NCBI GenBank assembly: GCA_016179045.1
Contig: JACOSL010000056.1
Coordinates: forward strand, 1-61,825
Source: Fimbriimonas ginsengisoli
Lineage (GTDB): Bacteria > Armatimonadota > Fimbriimonadia > Fimbriimonadales > Fimbriimonadaceae
DNA length: 61,825 nucleotides
Direction of reading: 5' to 3'
Under the pieces are notes generated by a model. That model made no database searches. It was given only the letters and a program-made list of their open reading frames with translations, and was not told the origin of the DNA. The position numbers and the translations under genes were made by a program. Numbering within the stretch: position 1 is the first letter of the stretch; each line of letters opens with the position of its first letter. Shown here one piece after another: positions 23,996 to 32,748 of this stretch.

Positions 23996-24733
23996 TCAAT
24001 GAGCCGGGAGGAAGCTTGTCGCCTGAGATTTAGCGACCAATTCTTCGATCGCCGCTCGCTTGGAAGACCCGAATTCGGCCGGACTCCCTACGAAGGTCAA
24101 GCGACCGTCTTCGAGGAACGCGAGGCGATCCGCGACCCGGAACACGGAGGCCACATCGTGGCTGACAACGAGCGTCGTGACCTCGAATCGCTTCCTCACG
24201 TCGGCGATCAGAGAGTCGATTGTGTAGGTCGTAATCGGATCGAGCCCGGTGGTGGGCTCGTCGTAGAGCATGATCTTCGGACGTAGCGCCAAAGCGCGCG
24301 CAATTCCCACCCGCTTCTTCATCCCTCCACTGAGTTCGCTCGGCATCAGGTCTCCTGCATCGGCCATGCCAACCAATTCCAGCACCTCCTCGGCTCGCCG
24401 GTCTTGCACCGCGCGGGGCTCCTCGCTCCAGCGCCGAAGGCCAAAGAGCACATTTTCGCGCACGCTCAGGTAGTCGAATAGGGCCGAAGCCTGGAACACC
24501 ATGCCCATCGTGCGCCGCGCCGCCTCGGGCTGGCGGACTGCATCGATGCCGTCGACGGTTACCTTGCCCGAGGTCGGGCGGAGCAGTCCGCTCACGCATC
24601 GAAGCAGCGTGGTCTTGCCGCCCCCACTCGAGCCCATGATCGCCACGATCTCGCCCGCTTCCACCTCGAGGGTCACGCCGTCGAGCACGGTGTTTTCCCC
24701 GAACCGGTGGGTCAGGCGCTCGATCGAAATCAC
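23996..24733 (-). CDS. ABC transporter ATPase, MlaF type
   Basis: 245-residue ATPase like MlaF/Ttg2A of phospholipid or other lipid transport. Walker A GSSGGGKTT, Q-loop VFQASALFDYLSV, signature LSGGMKKRVGIARALALRP, Walker B IMLYDEPTTGLDP followed by ITTYTIDSLI: the GGMKKR signature and the D-P-I-T motif are typical of the Mla branch. I place the start at the GTG at 24733, 8 nt after TATACT, although the frame is open to an ATG at 24760. The longer form would need the promoter to be translated. No MlaE permease or MlaD gene is next to it. Confidence 0.85.
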   Translation of the reverse strand: MISIERLTHRFGENTVLDGVTLEVEAGEIVAIMGSSGGGKTTLLRCVSGLLRPTSGKVTVDGIDAVRQPEAARRTMGMVFQASALFDYLSVRENVLFGLRRWSEEPRAVQDRRAEEVLELVGMADAGDLMPSELSGGMKKRVGIARALALRPKIMLYDEPTTGLDPITTYTIDSLIADVRKRFEVTTLVVSHDVASVFRVADRLAFLEDGRLTFVGSPAEFGSSKRAAIEELVAKSQATSFLPAH

Positions 24734-24741
24734 GGCGTTCG

Positions 24742-24747
24742 AGTATA
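24742..24747 (-). promoter_or_regulatory. Leaderless-type -10 of the MlaF-like gene
   Basis: TATACT on the minus strand, 8 nt before the GTG at 24733 (MISIERLTHRFG). This moves the start 27 nt inside the longest open frame. Confidence 0.55.
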
Positions 24748-24770
24748 GCGCCGGGGCCATTTTCGTACCC

Positions 24771-24800
24771 TTGGCTCAGTAATGTAGTCTGTGGTACAAT
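24771..24800 (+). promoter_or_regulatory. Promoter of the Nramp transporter gene
   Basis: TTGGCT (24771-24776), an 18 nt spacer and TACAAT (24795-24800). TAATGTA (24780-24786) and TACAATCATTA (24795-24805) form an imperfect inverted repeat that covers the -10, a position where a metal-dependent repressor could bind; this is only a suggestion. Confidence 0.6.
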
Positions 24801-24829
24801 CATTATCAGGGGGTTCTCCCCGATTCCCG

Positions 24830-26221
24830 ATGGCAGGCAACGAACTTCCCGACGACGAACGGCGCGCCGTCCCAAGCGAACCGGGCTGGCGCCAAGCCTC
24901 TACCACCGTCTCCCTGCCCGAGGTTCACGCCACGATTCCCGTGCCCATAAACGGCAGCTTGTGGCGAAACCTGCTTGCCTTCACCGGGCCCGGCCTTATG
25001 GTGTCGGTCGGCTACATGGACCCGGGAAACTGGGCGACCGACCTCGCCGGCGGAGCTCGGTTCGGCTACACGCTCCTCTCGGTCATCCTCATCTCGAACT
25101 TCATGGCGATCGTTCTGCAGCACCTCGCGCTGAAGCTCGGAATCGTCACCGGCCGAGACCTTGCCCAAGCTTGCCGCGATCACTATTCGAGGCCAACGGC
25201 GCTGGCCCTCTGGGTGCTATGCGAGATCGCGATATCCGCCTGTGACCTCGCCGAGGTTCTCGGATCGGCGATCGCGCTCAATCTTCTGTTCGGCCTCCCG
25301 CTCACGCTTGGCGTGTGCCTCACGGCGGCGGACGTGCTGATTATCCTCGTGCTCCAATACCGAGGCTTCCGATTCGTCGAAGCCCTCGTCGCGACCCTCG
25401 TACTCACGATCGGGGCTTGCTTCGGCTACGAGATGGTGATCGCCCACCCGGACGCTCTCGGCATGCTCGGTGGCTTTCTCCCCACGCCCAAGATCGTGAC
25501 GAACCCGCAGATGCTCTACATCGCGATCGGCATCCTCGGCGCGACCGTCATGCCCCACAATCTTTACCTTCACAGCAGTATCGTGCAAACGCGCCAATAC
25601 GCTCGGGACGATACGGGCCGCGCGATGGCGATCAAATTCGCAACGATCGACTCGACGCTCGCCTTGCTCGTCGCCTTTGCGATCAATGCCGCCATCCTCG
25701 TGCTTGCCGCGAGTGCCTTTCACGGCTCGGGGCATCAAGAAGTCGCCGACATCGGCGACGCCTACAAGCTGCTCGCCCCCGCGCTCGGCATCCCGGTCGC
25801 AAGCACCCTGTTTGCGGTCGCCCTGCTCGCCAGCGGCCAGAACAGCACCCTCACCGGAACTCTAGCGGGCCAGATCGTGATGGAAGGCTTCCTTAACATT
25901 CGGTTGAAGCCCTGGCTCCGGCGGCTCATCACGCGCCTTATCGCAATCGTGCCGGCGGTGATCGTGGCCGCCTCGTTCGGCGAGCGCGGCGTCGGCTCGC
26001 TGCTAATCCTCAGCCAGGTGATCCTTTCGCTGCAGCTTTCGTTCGCGGTCGTACCACTCGTTCAATTCACTTCCGAACGCTCAAAGATGGGCCGGTTCGT
26101 CAACGCGACGTGGGTCAAGATGTTGGCGTGGGCTCTGGCGGGGGCGATCGCGGTTCTCAACGCGTGGCTGCTGGTTCAATTCATCTCAGGCTGGCTCGCT
26201 CCATCCGCCCGCGCCGGGTGA
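24830..26221 (+). CDS. mntH: Nramp-family divalent metal transporter (MntH-like)
   Basis: Proton-coupled Mn(II)/Fe(II) importer of the inner membrane, 463 residues with about 11 helices. The metal-site motif of helix 1 is intact ([19 protein letters not shown]), as is the helix 6 motif MPHNLYLHS (M-P-H), with QTRQY following and [19 protein letters not shown] further on. The ATG at 24830 lies after the promoter's expected start point; an upstream GTG at 24791 would sit on the -10. An unusually long hydrophilic N-terminus (about 45 residues) precedes the first helix. Confidence 0.9.
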   Translation: MAGNELPDDERRAVPSEPGWRQASTTVSLPEVHATIPVPINGSLWRNLLAFTGPGLMVSVGYMDPGNWATDLAGGARFGYTLLSVILISNFMAIVLQHLALKLGIVTGRDLAQACRDHYSRPTALALWVLCEIAISACDLAEVLGSAIALNLLFGLPLTLGVCLTAADVLIILVLQYRGFRFVEALVATLVLTIGACFGYEMVIAHPDALGMLGGFLPTPKIVTNPQMLYIAIGILGATVMPHNLYLHSSIVQTRQYARDDTGRAMAIKFATIDSTLALLVAFAINAAILVLAASAFHGSGHQEVADIGDAYKLLAPALGIPVASTLFAVALLASGQNSTLTGTLAGQIVMEGFLNIRLKPWLRRLITRLIAIVPAVIVAASFGERGVGSLLILSQVILSLQLSFAVVPLVQFTSERSKMGRFVNATWVKMLAWALAGAIAVLNAWLLVQFISGWLAPSARAG

Positions 26222-26295
26222 GCTCACAATGGGTAGCGATGGCGAAGCTAGGTCGGTGGGATAGCAGCTGACCCGTGTCCAGAGCCCGCCGACTG

Positions 26296-28575
26296 TCACT
26301 TGGTCGACGTCGGCGCAATCAGCGAGGCCAACTGAGCCGACTGCTGCTGGAGCGTGGCCAGCGTCTGCTCCATGTTGGCGAATTTCAGCCGCAGGTCGGC
26401 TTGCTTCTGCGCGAGCGCGGCTTGCAGATCGGTGATGTCCGACGTGATCTGGTCGATCTGAGTCTGCAACTCGTTATTGCTCGCCGACAGCAGCCCGCCC
26501 GTGGGATCGGTGAATTGACCGACGAGGTCTGAGAACTGCGCGGCAAGGCCCTTTGTAAACGAGATCGTGCCCACCGAGCCCAGTTGCGTGCCGCTGTAAA
26601 GGATCTGGAGTCCGTCCGTTGTTAGGTTGCCCGCCTTGCCGGTCAGCGACTGGCCCGCGCCGGTTGCCGCCTCGCCGTTGATCGTGCCTAGCACGTCGAC
26701 GCCGGCCACCACCGTGCCGAGCGAGCCGACCCCGATTCCGCTGTTGTCGGTCGCCGCCGTTATGTTGCTCACGAGGGTGAAGTTACCGTTGGTTCCGTAC
26801 CGCTTGCTCGTCACCTGCAGCTTGCCAGAACCGTCGAGGGCGGCCACTACAAAGTTGCGAAGGGTTGCATCGTTGTTGATTTTTGATACCGCGGCGGACG
26901 CGGTCGAGCCGACGTCGAGGATCAGCTTGTAGGGCGTAGCCCCAAACAGCGCCCCGCTGAACGTGAGCGTTTCCGAAGCCGAATTGGCGCTCGTCTGCGC
27001 CAGTTCGCCTGAGTAAGAGCCCTGCGTGGCCAGTTGGGTGATCGATACCGCGTAGGGCGTCGAACCCGATGGCTTGGTCTTGCTGGTGGCGGCGATGAAG
27101 GTCAGGTTTGAGTTGGCGGACGAGCCCATCGACTTAAACAGGGCGGCGACCGAATCGGGCGCGCTCGACAGGGCCGAGGTGAGCGCCGCATCGTCAACGC
27201 TCAGCTTGCCGTCGTCGCCGAGCGAAAAGCCGATCGAGGCGAGATTCGTATATTTGCCGGTCAGCCCGGGCACGTTGTTGAACAGCATGCCGGACATCGA
27301 GTCTTGCACCTGTTGCACGATGGGATCGCCAAAAAGCGGGCCGGACTGGAAAGTCTTGGTGTCGAACGAGCTGTTCTGCGCAACGAAATCGACCGAGCCG
27401 TTGTAGGCGGTGACGAGTCCGTTTATTTTCGCCTTGATCGCGCTCGCATCCTGCGTCATCGTGAGGGTGGCCGTGCCCGGCGTCGCCACGGTTCCCTTCA
27501 TCAGGGTGAGGGTTACTCCCGGAATGGCCGAGGTCACGGTGTTGCTGGCGCTCGTGAGCTGTACCGAATCGAGCGAATACTTCGCATCCTGAGCGACCAC
27601 AAGCTCGGAGCCGTAGCCGTTCTGCAGGATGCCGAGGCTGGCGAGAATGTTCTGGTCGTCGACGAATGTGGGAGTTCCGCTGCCTCCGGTGATGTCTAGC
27701 CTGTACCTCGTCGCCCCGTTGATCGTGACCGACCGCACCGCCGCTGTAGCGCCCGTGCTTGCGGTGTTGATCGCATCCGCGATCGCCTGAAGGCCCTGGC
27801 TGGATGGATCGATAGCCACCGAAACGCCGTTAATCGTCACCGTGCCCGCCGCCATGGAGGGAGCGCCGAGCAGGGTGCCGACCGCGGTGGTCGAATCGCT
27901 CAGCGCGACGCTGGTCGCGCCATTGGTGATCGTCTCGCGGATCGAGCCTGCGCCCCCGCTAAGCAAGCCCAAGGTCTGCAGAACCGAGCCGGACAGGTCG
28001 GCGGACTGGACCTTGGAACTGGCGCCGGTCGAATTGGCGGTCATGGTGAGATAGGCTGCGCCCGAGCCGCCATCGATGAGGCTTGCCGTCACCCCCACGC
28101 CCAGCGAGTTGATCTTCTGGGCGATGCTGCCCAGCGAATCGGTCGCGACGACACTAACCGCGGAGCCGTTAACGATGAACGTGCCGGTCAAATTCAGGGC
28201 GCTTGTCGTGTCGGTCTGTGCCGTGCTCGCCACTTTGTGGGCCTGGGCAAGCTGGGTGACCACGAGGTTGTAGACGCCCGCCGAGGCGCTCGATGAACCG
28301 CTTACGGTCGCCACCGCCGTGTCGCTGCTGTTGGCAGTTACCGAGCTGAAGCTGCCCGGCATGTTGAGCGCCCCCGCCGCCTGCGAAATCGTCGTGAGGC
28401 GGGAACTCAGCTGGCCGTACAGACTGAGTTGGGATTGGAAGTCCTGCTGGCGTGACTGCAGACGCTGCAGCGGAATCTGCTCGACCTGCATGAGGCGGCT
28501 GATGATCGACTCGGTGTCGATGCCGCTGCTGAGGCCGGCGAAGGTGATTCCGCTTAGAGGTCCATTGACTGCCAT
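26296..28575 (-). CDS. fliD: Flagellar filament cap protein FliD (HAP2)
   Basis: 759 residues, long for the family (about 450-700). The N-terminal region matches FliD_N (ITFAGLSSGIDTESIISRLM, then PLQRLQSRQQDFQSQLSLYG), with coiled-coil heptads. The centre is a set of Ser/Thr/Ala-rich beta domains. The C-terminal part is FliD_C ending in a long coiled coil (QIDQITSDITDLQAALAQKQ ... RLKFANMEQTLATLQQQSAQ). The cap helps flagellin subunits fold at the filament tip. No other flagellar gene is in the window; the next gene upstream on the same strand is an HDOD regulator. Confidence 0.9.
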   Translation of the reverse strand: MAVNGPLSGITFAGLSSGIDTESIISRLMQVEQIPLQRLQSRQQDFQSQLSLYGQLSSRLTTISQAAGALNMPGSFSSVTANSSDTAVATVSGSSSASAGVYNLVVTQLAQAHKVASTAQTDTTSALNLTGTFIVNGSAVSVVATDSLGSIAQKINSLGVGVTASLIDGGSGAAYLTMTANSTGASSKVQSADLSGSVLQTLGLLSGGAGSIRETITNGATSVALSDSTTAVGTLLGAPSMAAGTVTINGVSVAIDPSSQGLQAIADAINTASTGATAAVRSVTINGATRYRLDITGGSGTPTFVDDQNILASLGILQNGYGSELVVAQDAKYSLDSVQLTSASNTVTSAIPGVTLTLMKGTVATPGTATLTMTQDASAIKAKINGLVTAYNGSVDFVAQNSSFDTKTFQSGPLFGDPIVQQVQDSMSGMLFNNVPGLTGKYTNLASIGFSLGDDGKLSVDDAALTSALSSAPDSVAALFKSMGSSANSNLTFIAATSKTKPSGSTPYAVSITQLATQGSYSGELAQTSANSASETLTFSGALFGATPYKLILDVGSTASAAVSKINNDATLRNFVVAALDGSGKLQVTSKRYGTNGNFTLVSNITAATDNSGIGVGSLGTVVAGVDVLGTINGEAATGAGQSLTGKAGNLTTDGLQILYSGTQLGSVGTISFTKGLAAQFSDLVGQFTDPTGGLLSASNNELQTQIDQITSDITDLQAALAQKQADLRLKFANMEQTLATLQQQSAQLASLIAPTSTK

Positions 28576-28624
28576 CGCTCGTTAACCTTGTCCGCTCCCC
28601 CCTTTGAATGCCGACTAGCCCCGA

Positions 28625-29506
28625 TCACGCGGCGAGCAGTTGGAATTGCTCGGCAACTCCGCTAACCGTTTCCGCCGTGCCGCTCTTCAGCTCTTCCCAT
28701 TGCTGGGTCGTATAGCCAAGCCAGTCCCAGGCCACCGGGTGCGGCGCTGGAATCACCTTGCACTCGGGCGAGTGGTAAAGGTGCTTGGTTAATCGATCGC
28801 CGAGGTGCACGCAGAAAAGTAGGGGCGAGTCGTCCGCCTCCAACGGCCCTTCGTGCCGCCCGATCAGCGTCGAAAGGATGAGTGGCAATTTCCAGCCCTT
28901 GGCCATCTCCTCGCCGACCTGGGCGTGGGTCATCCCGAGGAAGGTGGATTCCACGTCCTCGACCGCCATCTGCCGCTCGTCCGCGTAGGCGATGAGGTCG
29001 TCGTAGATGTCGGTGAAATTGCAATACAGGAAGAGCCGGCCCACGTCGTGGACGAGCCCGCCGATGAACACTGTCTCGATGTCCCGCTCGGGCAGATTTT
29101 TGTCGCGCGCTATCGTTAAGGTCGCGGTCGCGGAGCCGAACGAGTGCGTCCAGAACTGGCGGATCAGGTCGTGGTGGCGGGGCGTGCGCGGCCGAATCGT
29201 GCTGATCGCGCCGACGCTGAGCACGAGGTTGCGCACCTGGTGCATGCCCAGGATCACGATCGCCTGGCTAAGGCTGGTCACCTGGCCGGAGAGTCCGTAG
29301 TAAGCCGAGTTGACCACGCACAGCACCTTCATGGTCAGCGCCTGGTCGGTGCCGATGATCTTTTCGATCGCGGCGGCGGGGACTTCGGGCTGCTCCATCT
29401 CGTGCAGCACGCGCGCAACGATCTGCGGCATCGCGGGCAGATCGCGCAACGACTTTTCGATCGTCATTCTAAGAAATCGGTTATTTGTTGAGAGCATCGA
29501 CTTCAA
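28625..29506 (-). CDS. HDOD-domain signalling protein
   Basis: 293-residue protein consisting almost wholly of an HDOD domain: LPAMPQIVARVLHEMEQPEV, CVVNSAYYGLSGQVTSLSQA, IVILGMHQVRNLVLSVG and VFIGGLVHDVGRL. The residual HD pair (HD in LVHDVG) is present, but other catalytic histidines of phosphodiesterases are not obvious, as usual for HDOD proteins, which act in signalling. The start is TTG at 29506 or ATG at 29497; both follow a strong purine run (GGAAGAGGAAGG). It precedes fliD by 49 nt, suggesting a link to motility. Confidence 0.85.
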   Translation of the reverse strand: MKSMLSTNNRFLRMTIEKSLRDLPAMPQIVARVLHEMEQPEVPAAAIEKIIGTDQALTMKVLCVVNSAYYGLSGQVTSLSQAIVILGMHQVRNLVLSVGAISTIRPRTPRHHDLIRQFWTHSFGSATATLTIARDKNLPERDIETVFIGGLVHDVGRLFLYCNFTDIYDDLIAYADERQMAVEDVESTFLGMTHAQVGEEMAKGWKLPLILSTLIGRHEGPLEADDSPLLFCVHLGDRLTKHLYHSPECKVIPAPHPVAWDWLGYTTQQWEELKSGTAETVSGVAEQFQLLAA

Positions 29507-29620
29507 GACCTTCCTCTTCCAGCGCCTTTCGGGCGGGGCCGCGATGCGGCATCGCCATCAGTTCAATGGTCGGTCTCGCGCGTGCGCAACTTTACGGAGA
29601 GGTTTCGATGCCCTGCGGTA

Positions 29621-30634
29621 TTAAGCCCGAGCCTCGTCCACGATCGCCTGGGCGTACTGCTTGGTGCTCGCGGCGCCGCCGAGATCGCCGGTCAGGCACC
29701 GGCCAGCGGCACACACGCGGAGCACCGCGCCATGGATTCGGTCGGCAAGCACCGCCTCGCCCAGGTGCCGAAGCATCAACACAGCCGAGAGCAGCAGCGC
29801 GGTGGGGTTGGCGATGCCCTTGCCCGCGATGTCGGGCGCAGAGCCGTGCACCGCCTCGAAAACCGCGCAATTCACGCCGATGTTCGCACCCGGCGCGAGC
29901 CCCAGCCCCCCGACCAGCCCTGCGCAAAGATCGCTCACGATGTCGCCGTACAGGTTCTCGGTGACGAGCACGTCGAACTGCTCGGGGTTGGTGACGAGCT
30001 GCATGCAGCAGTTGTCGACGATGATCTCGTCGGCGCGCACGCCCGGGTGCATCGCGGCGACGCGCCAAAACTCCTCGAGGAACATCCCGTCGGTGAGTTT
30101 CATAATGTTCGCCTTGTGTACCGCCGTGAGGCGCCTGCGGCCCTGACGCGCCATGAGATCGAAGGCGTAGTCGCAAAGGCGGCGGCATCCCGGGCGGGTG
30201 ATGATCTTGATCGCCTGGGCCACGTCCGGGTGGGGCTGATACTCGATGCCCGAATACAGGTCCTCGGTGTTCTCGCGGATCACGATGATATCGATATCGT
30301 GCGAGGAGAACGGCCCCTTTATCCCCGGAATCGTCTTGGCGGGGCGGACGTTGGCAAAGAGGTCGAGCGCCCGCCGAAGCAGCACGTTCGCGCTTTGGTG
30401 GCCGCCTCCGCTGGGCGTTGTGGTGGGGCCCTTGAGGGCCACTCCGATCTCCCGTATCGCCTCGATAGTCTCGTGCGGCATCGCGGGCAGCCCCTTTTGG
30501 ATCGCGGCGAGCCCCGACTCGAGCCGGACCCATTCCGCCTCGAAACCCACCGCTTCGAGGATGCCGAGGGTGGCGTCCATGATCTCGGGGCCGATGCCGT
30601 CGCCGGGCAGAATCGCGATCCGTCGCATGCTCAT
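29621..30634 (-). CDS. NAD-type isocitrate/isopropylmalate dehydrogenase family protein
   Basis: Beta-decarboxylating dehydrogenase of 337 residues. Start MSMRRIAILPGDGIGPEIM; substrate block GGHQSANVLLRRALDLFANV where the S-x-N-x-x-L-R pattern favours isocitrate over isopropylmalate; RENTEDLYSGIE; TAVHKANIMKLTDG with catalytic Lys; metal aspartates in VTENLYGDIVSDL; and the conserved AVHGSAPDIAGKGIANP. The sequence resembles mitochondrial-type IDH3 and its bacterial homologues. I therefore call it NAD(P)-isocitrate dehydrogenase of the TCA cycle; homoisocitrate dehydrogenase is possible. Confidence 0.82.
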   Translation of the reverse strand: MSMRRIAILPGDGIGPEIMDATLGILEAVGFEAEWVRLESGLAAIQKGLPAMPHETIEAIREIGVALKGPTTTPSGGGHQSANVLLRRALDLFANVRPAKTIPGIKGPFSSHDIDIIVIRENTEDLYSGIEYQPHPDVAQAIKIITRPGCRRLCDYAFDLMARQGRRRLTAVHKANIMKLTDGMFLEEFWRVAAMHPGVRADEIIVDNCCMQLVTNPEQFDVLVTENLYGDIVSDLCAGLVGGLGLAPGANIGVNCAVFEAVHGSAPDIAGKGIANPTALLLSAVLMLRHLGEAVLADRIHGAVLRVCAAGRCLTGDLGGAASTKQYAQAIVDEARA

Positions 30635-30743
30635 AGGGCCACATTTTCAGCCCAAAACAACGTTGAATTCAAGTAGAGCGGCGTCCGTACGGGCCATCGG
30701 TGAAACATCGGCGGGATCGAGGCGTCAATTGCATTAGAAGGCG

Positions 30744-31811
30744 GTGGCCATCCTCATGTCGACTCGCACACTCGCAATTTCTTCCCTGCTAACTCTCGTG
30801 GCGGCAGCTCCCGTTTGCTGGGCTCAAGCACAGCAGAGCGACCGAGTGCACGATCTGATGAATCAGGTCCAGTATCACCCGCAGGGCAGACAGACTCGGC
30901 CAGGGGCGCCTAACCAGAAGGCCAACGAGTTGATGCGACGCACGCGATACACGCCCCAGACCGACAACTTCCAGCAATGGTCGCGCAGCGGCAAGAACAC
31001 CTATGTGACGACGAACAACGTTGCCGCGCGAACCCAAATCGTTGCCCCGCCCACGGTCGTGAGGGCGCCGAGAGCGATCATCAAACCGGATCAGTTCTCC
31101 CCACAGATGTTCCCCGACCGCAACCGCGACCGCGGCCATGACCGCGACCGCAACTTTGACCACAACTTCAACCGCAACACCACCCAGATCACCCTGCAGA
31201 TCGGCGGGTTTCGAGTCGGCTACGTACAATCCGACCCCTTCTTCAGAGACTCGTTCTTCTGCTACCCCTTCTATGCGTTCTCGCCCTGGCAGGGCCAATG
31301 TGTAGCCTCGCCGTGGTGGTACTACTCCCAGCTTCCCGGCTACATCAACTGCGATCGCATCATCATCGGCTCGCCCGTCTCTTACGGCCCGAGCTACTAC
31401 ACGTCTTGGCGACGTCCGTTGTATTCGGCCTATTCCTACAACGGTTCCATCAACTATGCGGTGGATGAGATCGAGCGGGCGTTCACCAACCGGGACACGC
31501 GCTCACTTGACATTCTTTGCCCGCGTTCGGGTTCGGTGGCGATTCTGCAAGACGGAACTTATGCCTACAGCGTGGACGCGCCCGATTTTTACGACATGAT
31601 GCGGGACGCGGTGCTCGACACGGATACGACCGGCTATCGGGTCGTCGACGTCCGTCGCTACCGCAACGGCTCGCTTAAAGTGTCGGCCGAGCACGACATC
31701 ATCGACGCGTGGGGCAACAACCAGCGTGTGTACCACCAGTTCCGGCTCGACCTAGAGAACGGGGACTACGTGATTCGCGAGTTCGGCGCAAGCTCGAGCC
31801 GCTCCTACTGA
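30744..31811 (+). CDS. Secreted hypothetical protein
   Basis: 355 residues with a signal peptide (TLAISSLLTLVAAAPVCWAQ). A disordered N-terminal half contains Asn/Arg/Asp/His-rich repeats (RNRDRGHDRDRNFDHNFNRN). The C-terminal domain is Tyr/Trp-rich (SPWWYYSQLPGYINCDRIII), then a cystatin-like or nuclear-transport-like fold (VDEIERAFTNRDTRSLDILC ... AEHDIIDAWGNNQRVYHQFR). No family recognised. GTG at 30744 has AGAAGG 3 nt upstream; ATG at 30756 begins the more usual signal peptide, so either could be the start. Confidence 0.72.
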   Translation: MAILMSTRTLAISSLLTLVAAAPVCWAQAQQSDRVHDLMNQVQYHPQGRQTRPGAPNQKANELMRRTRYTPQTDNFQQWSRSGKNTYVTTNNVAARTQIVAPPTVVRAPRAIIKPDQFSPQMFPDRNRDRGHDRDRNFDHNFNRNTTQITLQIGGFRVGYVQSDPFFRDSFFCYPFYAFSPWQGQCVASPWWYYSQLPGYINCDRIIIGSPVSYGPSYYTSWRRPLYSAYSYNGSINYAVDEIERAFTNRDTRSLDILCPRSGSVAILQDGTYAYSVDAPDFYDMMRDAVLDTDTTGYRVVDVRRYRNGSLKVSAEHDIIDAWGNNQRVYHQFRLDLENGDYVIREFGASSSRSY

Positions 31812-31814
31812 CCT

Positions 31815-32150
31815 CTAACGACGACGCAGCCCGGCGGCGACAAAGAGAAGCAAGAGTGCGCCCACCCCGATGCTGACCCAGGCTGTGGCTTGATCCCGAT
31901 AGGAGCTAGTCGATCCGGATCGGCTCCACGTCGTGATGGCGGCCACGCCTACCCCAAGAAGACCCAGACCGACCAGGCCGAGCCCCCAAACCCGCAGGCC
32001 GCGAGCCTCGATAACGTCCCACCACGGCGCGGCGAGCCCGAGGGAGGCGCCGCAGTGCGGGCAGCGGGCAGGGTCGCCGCGCAATGGCCGCTTGCAGAAT
32101 GGGCACGCGTCTTGATCGATATTGGTGTCCGCCCCCGGCGCCATGCCCAT
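31815..32150 (-). CDS. Zinc-ribbon membrane protein
   Basis: 111 residues: an N-terminal zinc ribbon (CPFCKRPLRGDPARCPHCG, four cysteines in two CxxC pairs) followed by two membrane helices (VWGLGLVGLGLLGVGVAAI and WVSIGVGALLLLFVAAGL) and a basic tail. Topology puts the zinc ribbon and tail on the same side. Function unknown. The start at 32150 (MGMAPGAD) has TAGCCT 5 nt upstream. The longer frame to 32216 overlaps the divergent redoxin gene and is less likely. Its stop is 4 nt from that of the convergent secreted protein. Confidence 0.6.
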   Translation of the reverse strand: MGMAPGADTNIDQDACPFCKRPLRGDPARCPHCGASLGLAAPWWDVIEARGLRVWGLGLVGLGLLGVGVAAITTWSRSGSTSSYRDQATAWVSIGVGALLLLFVAAGLRRR

Positions 32151-32205
32151 TCCATAGGCTAGGACGCTTGAATGCCCCGGTTGGGGCGCGCCATGATGAG
32201 GTTCG

Positions 32206-32748
32206 ATGGCGATCAATTGGCTATTGCCACTCTTGGCGCTCGTCGGGGCATCCGGCTCTCAGGTTCGGCTCGCAAGCCCAGATGGAACTACTCGGCTATT
32301 GCCGGAAGGCCGCGGGCTCGAATGCTTCGTGTTCGTGCTTCGCGATTGCCCCAACGCCAACCAGGCCGCCCCGGAGATGGAGCGAATCGCGAAAGCCTAT
32401 GCCGCCAAGGGCGTCCGGTTTTGGATCGTGTTCGAAGATCCGGACGTCGGCGAGGCGTCCGCCGCCCGCCACATGCGCGAATTCGGCTTGAGTTGGGGTG
32501 CGGTGCTCGATCCCGAGCACCGATTGGCTCGGAAGGTTGGCGCGCGGGCCTCGCCCGAGGCGTCGGTCTTCCGACGGGGCGGCCTTGCTTATCGGGGACG
32601 CATCGACGACCGTTTCGTCTCTCCGGGCCAGCTCCGCGCCCAAATCACCCATCGGGACCTGCGCGAGGCCCTCGACGCGGTGCTAGCAGGCCACAAGCCC
32701 GCTCGTGCCCGCACTCAAGCCATCGGCTGCGTGCTTCCCCGCTCTTAG
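32206..32748 (+). CDS. Secreted single-cysteine redoxin-like protein
   Basis: 180 residues with a signal peptide (INWLLPLLALVGASG) and a thioredoxin-like domain. The active-site region reads VLRDCPNANQAAPEMERI, the D-C-P-x-x-N-x-x-A-P-E variant seen in redoxin/AhpC-TSA proteins of Planctomycetes and relatives, in place of CxxC. VLDPEHRLARKVGA and the C-terminal T-Q-A-I-G-C-V-L-P, with a second cysteine, also fit that group. It may be a thiol peroxidase or disulfide carrier in the periplasm. The final 4 nt overlap the end of the convergent ExoIII gene. Confidence 0.72.
   Translation: MAINWLLPLLALVGASGSQVRLASPDGTTRLLPEGRGLECFVFVLRDCPNANQAAPEMERIAKAYAAKGVRFWIVFEDPDVGEASAARHMREFGLSWGAVLDPEHRLARKVGARASPEASVFRRGGLAYRGRIDDRFVSPGQLRAQITHRDLREALDAVLAGHKPARARTQAIGCVLPRS

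Noticed and set aside
26275-27699. Plus-strand frames antisense to fliD
   Set aside because: They mirror the Ser/Thr/Ala codons of fliD and have no independent signals.
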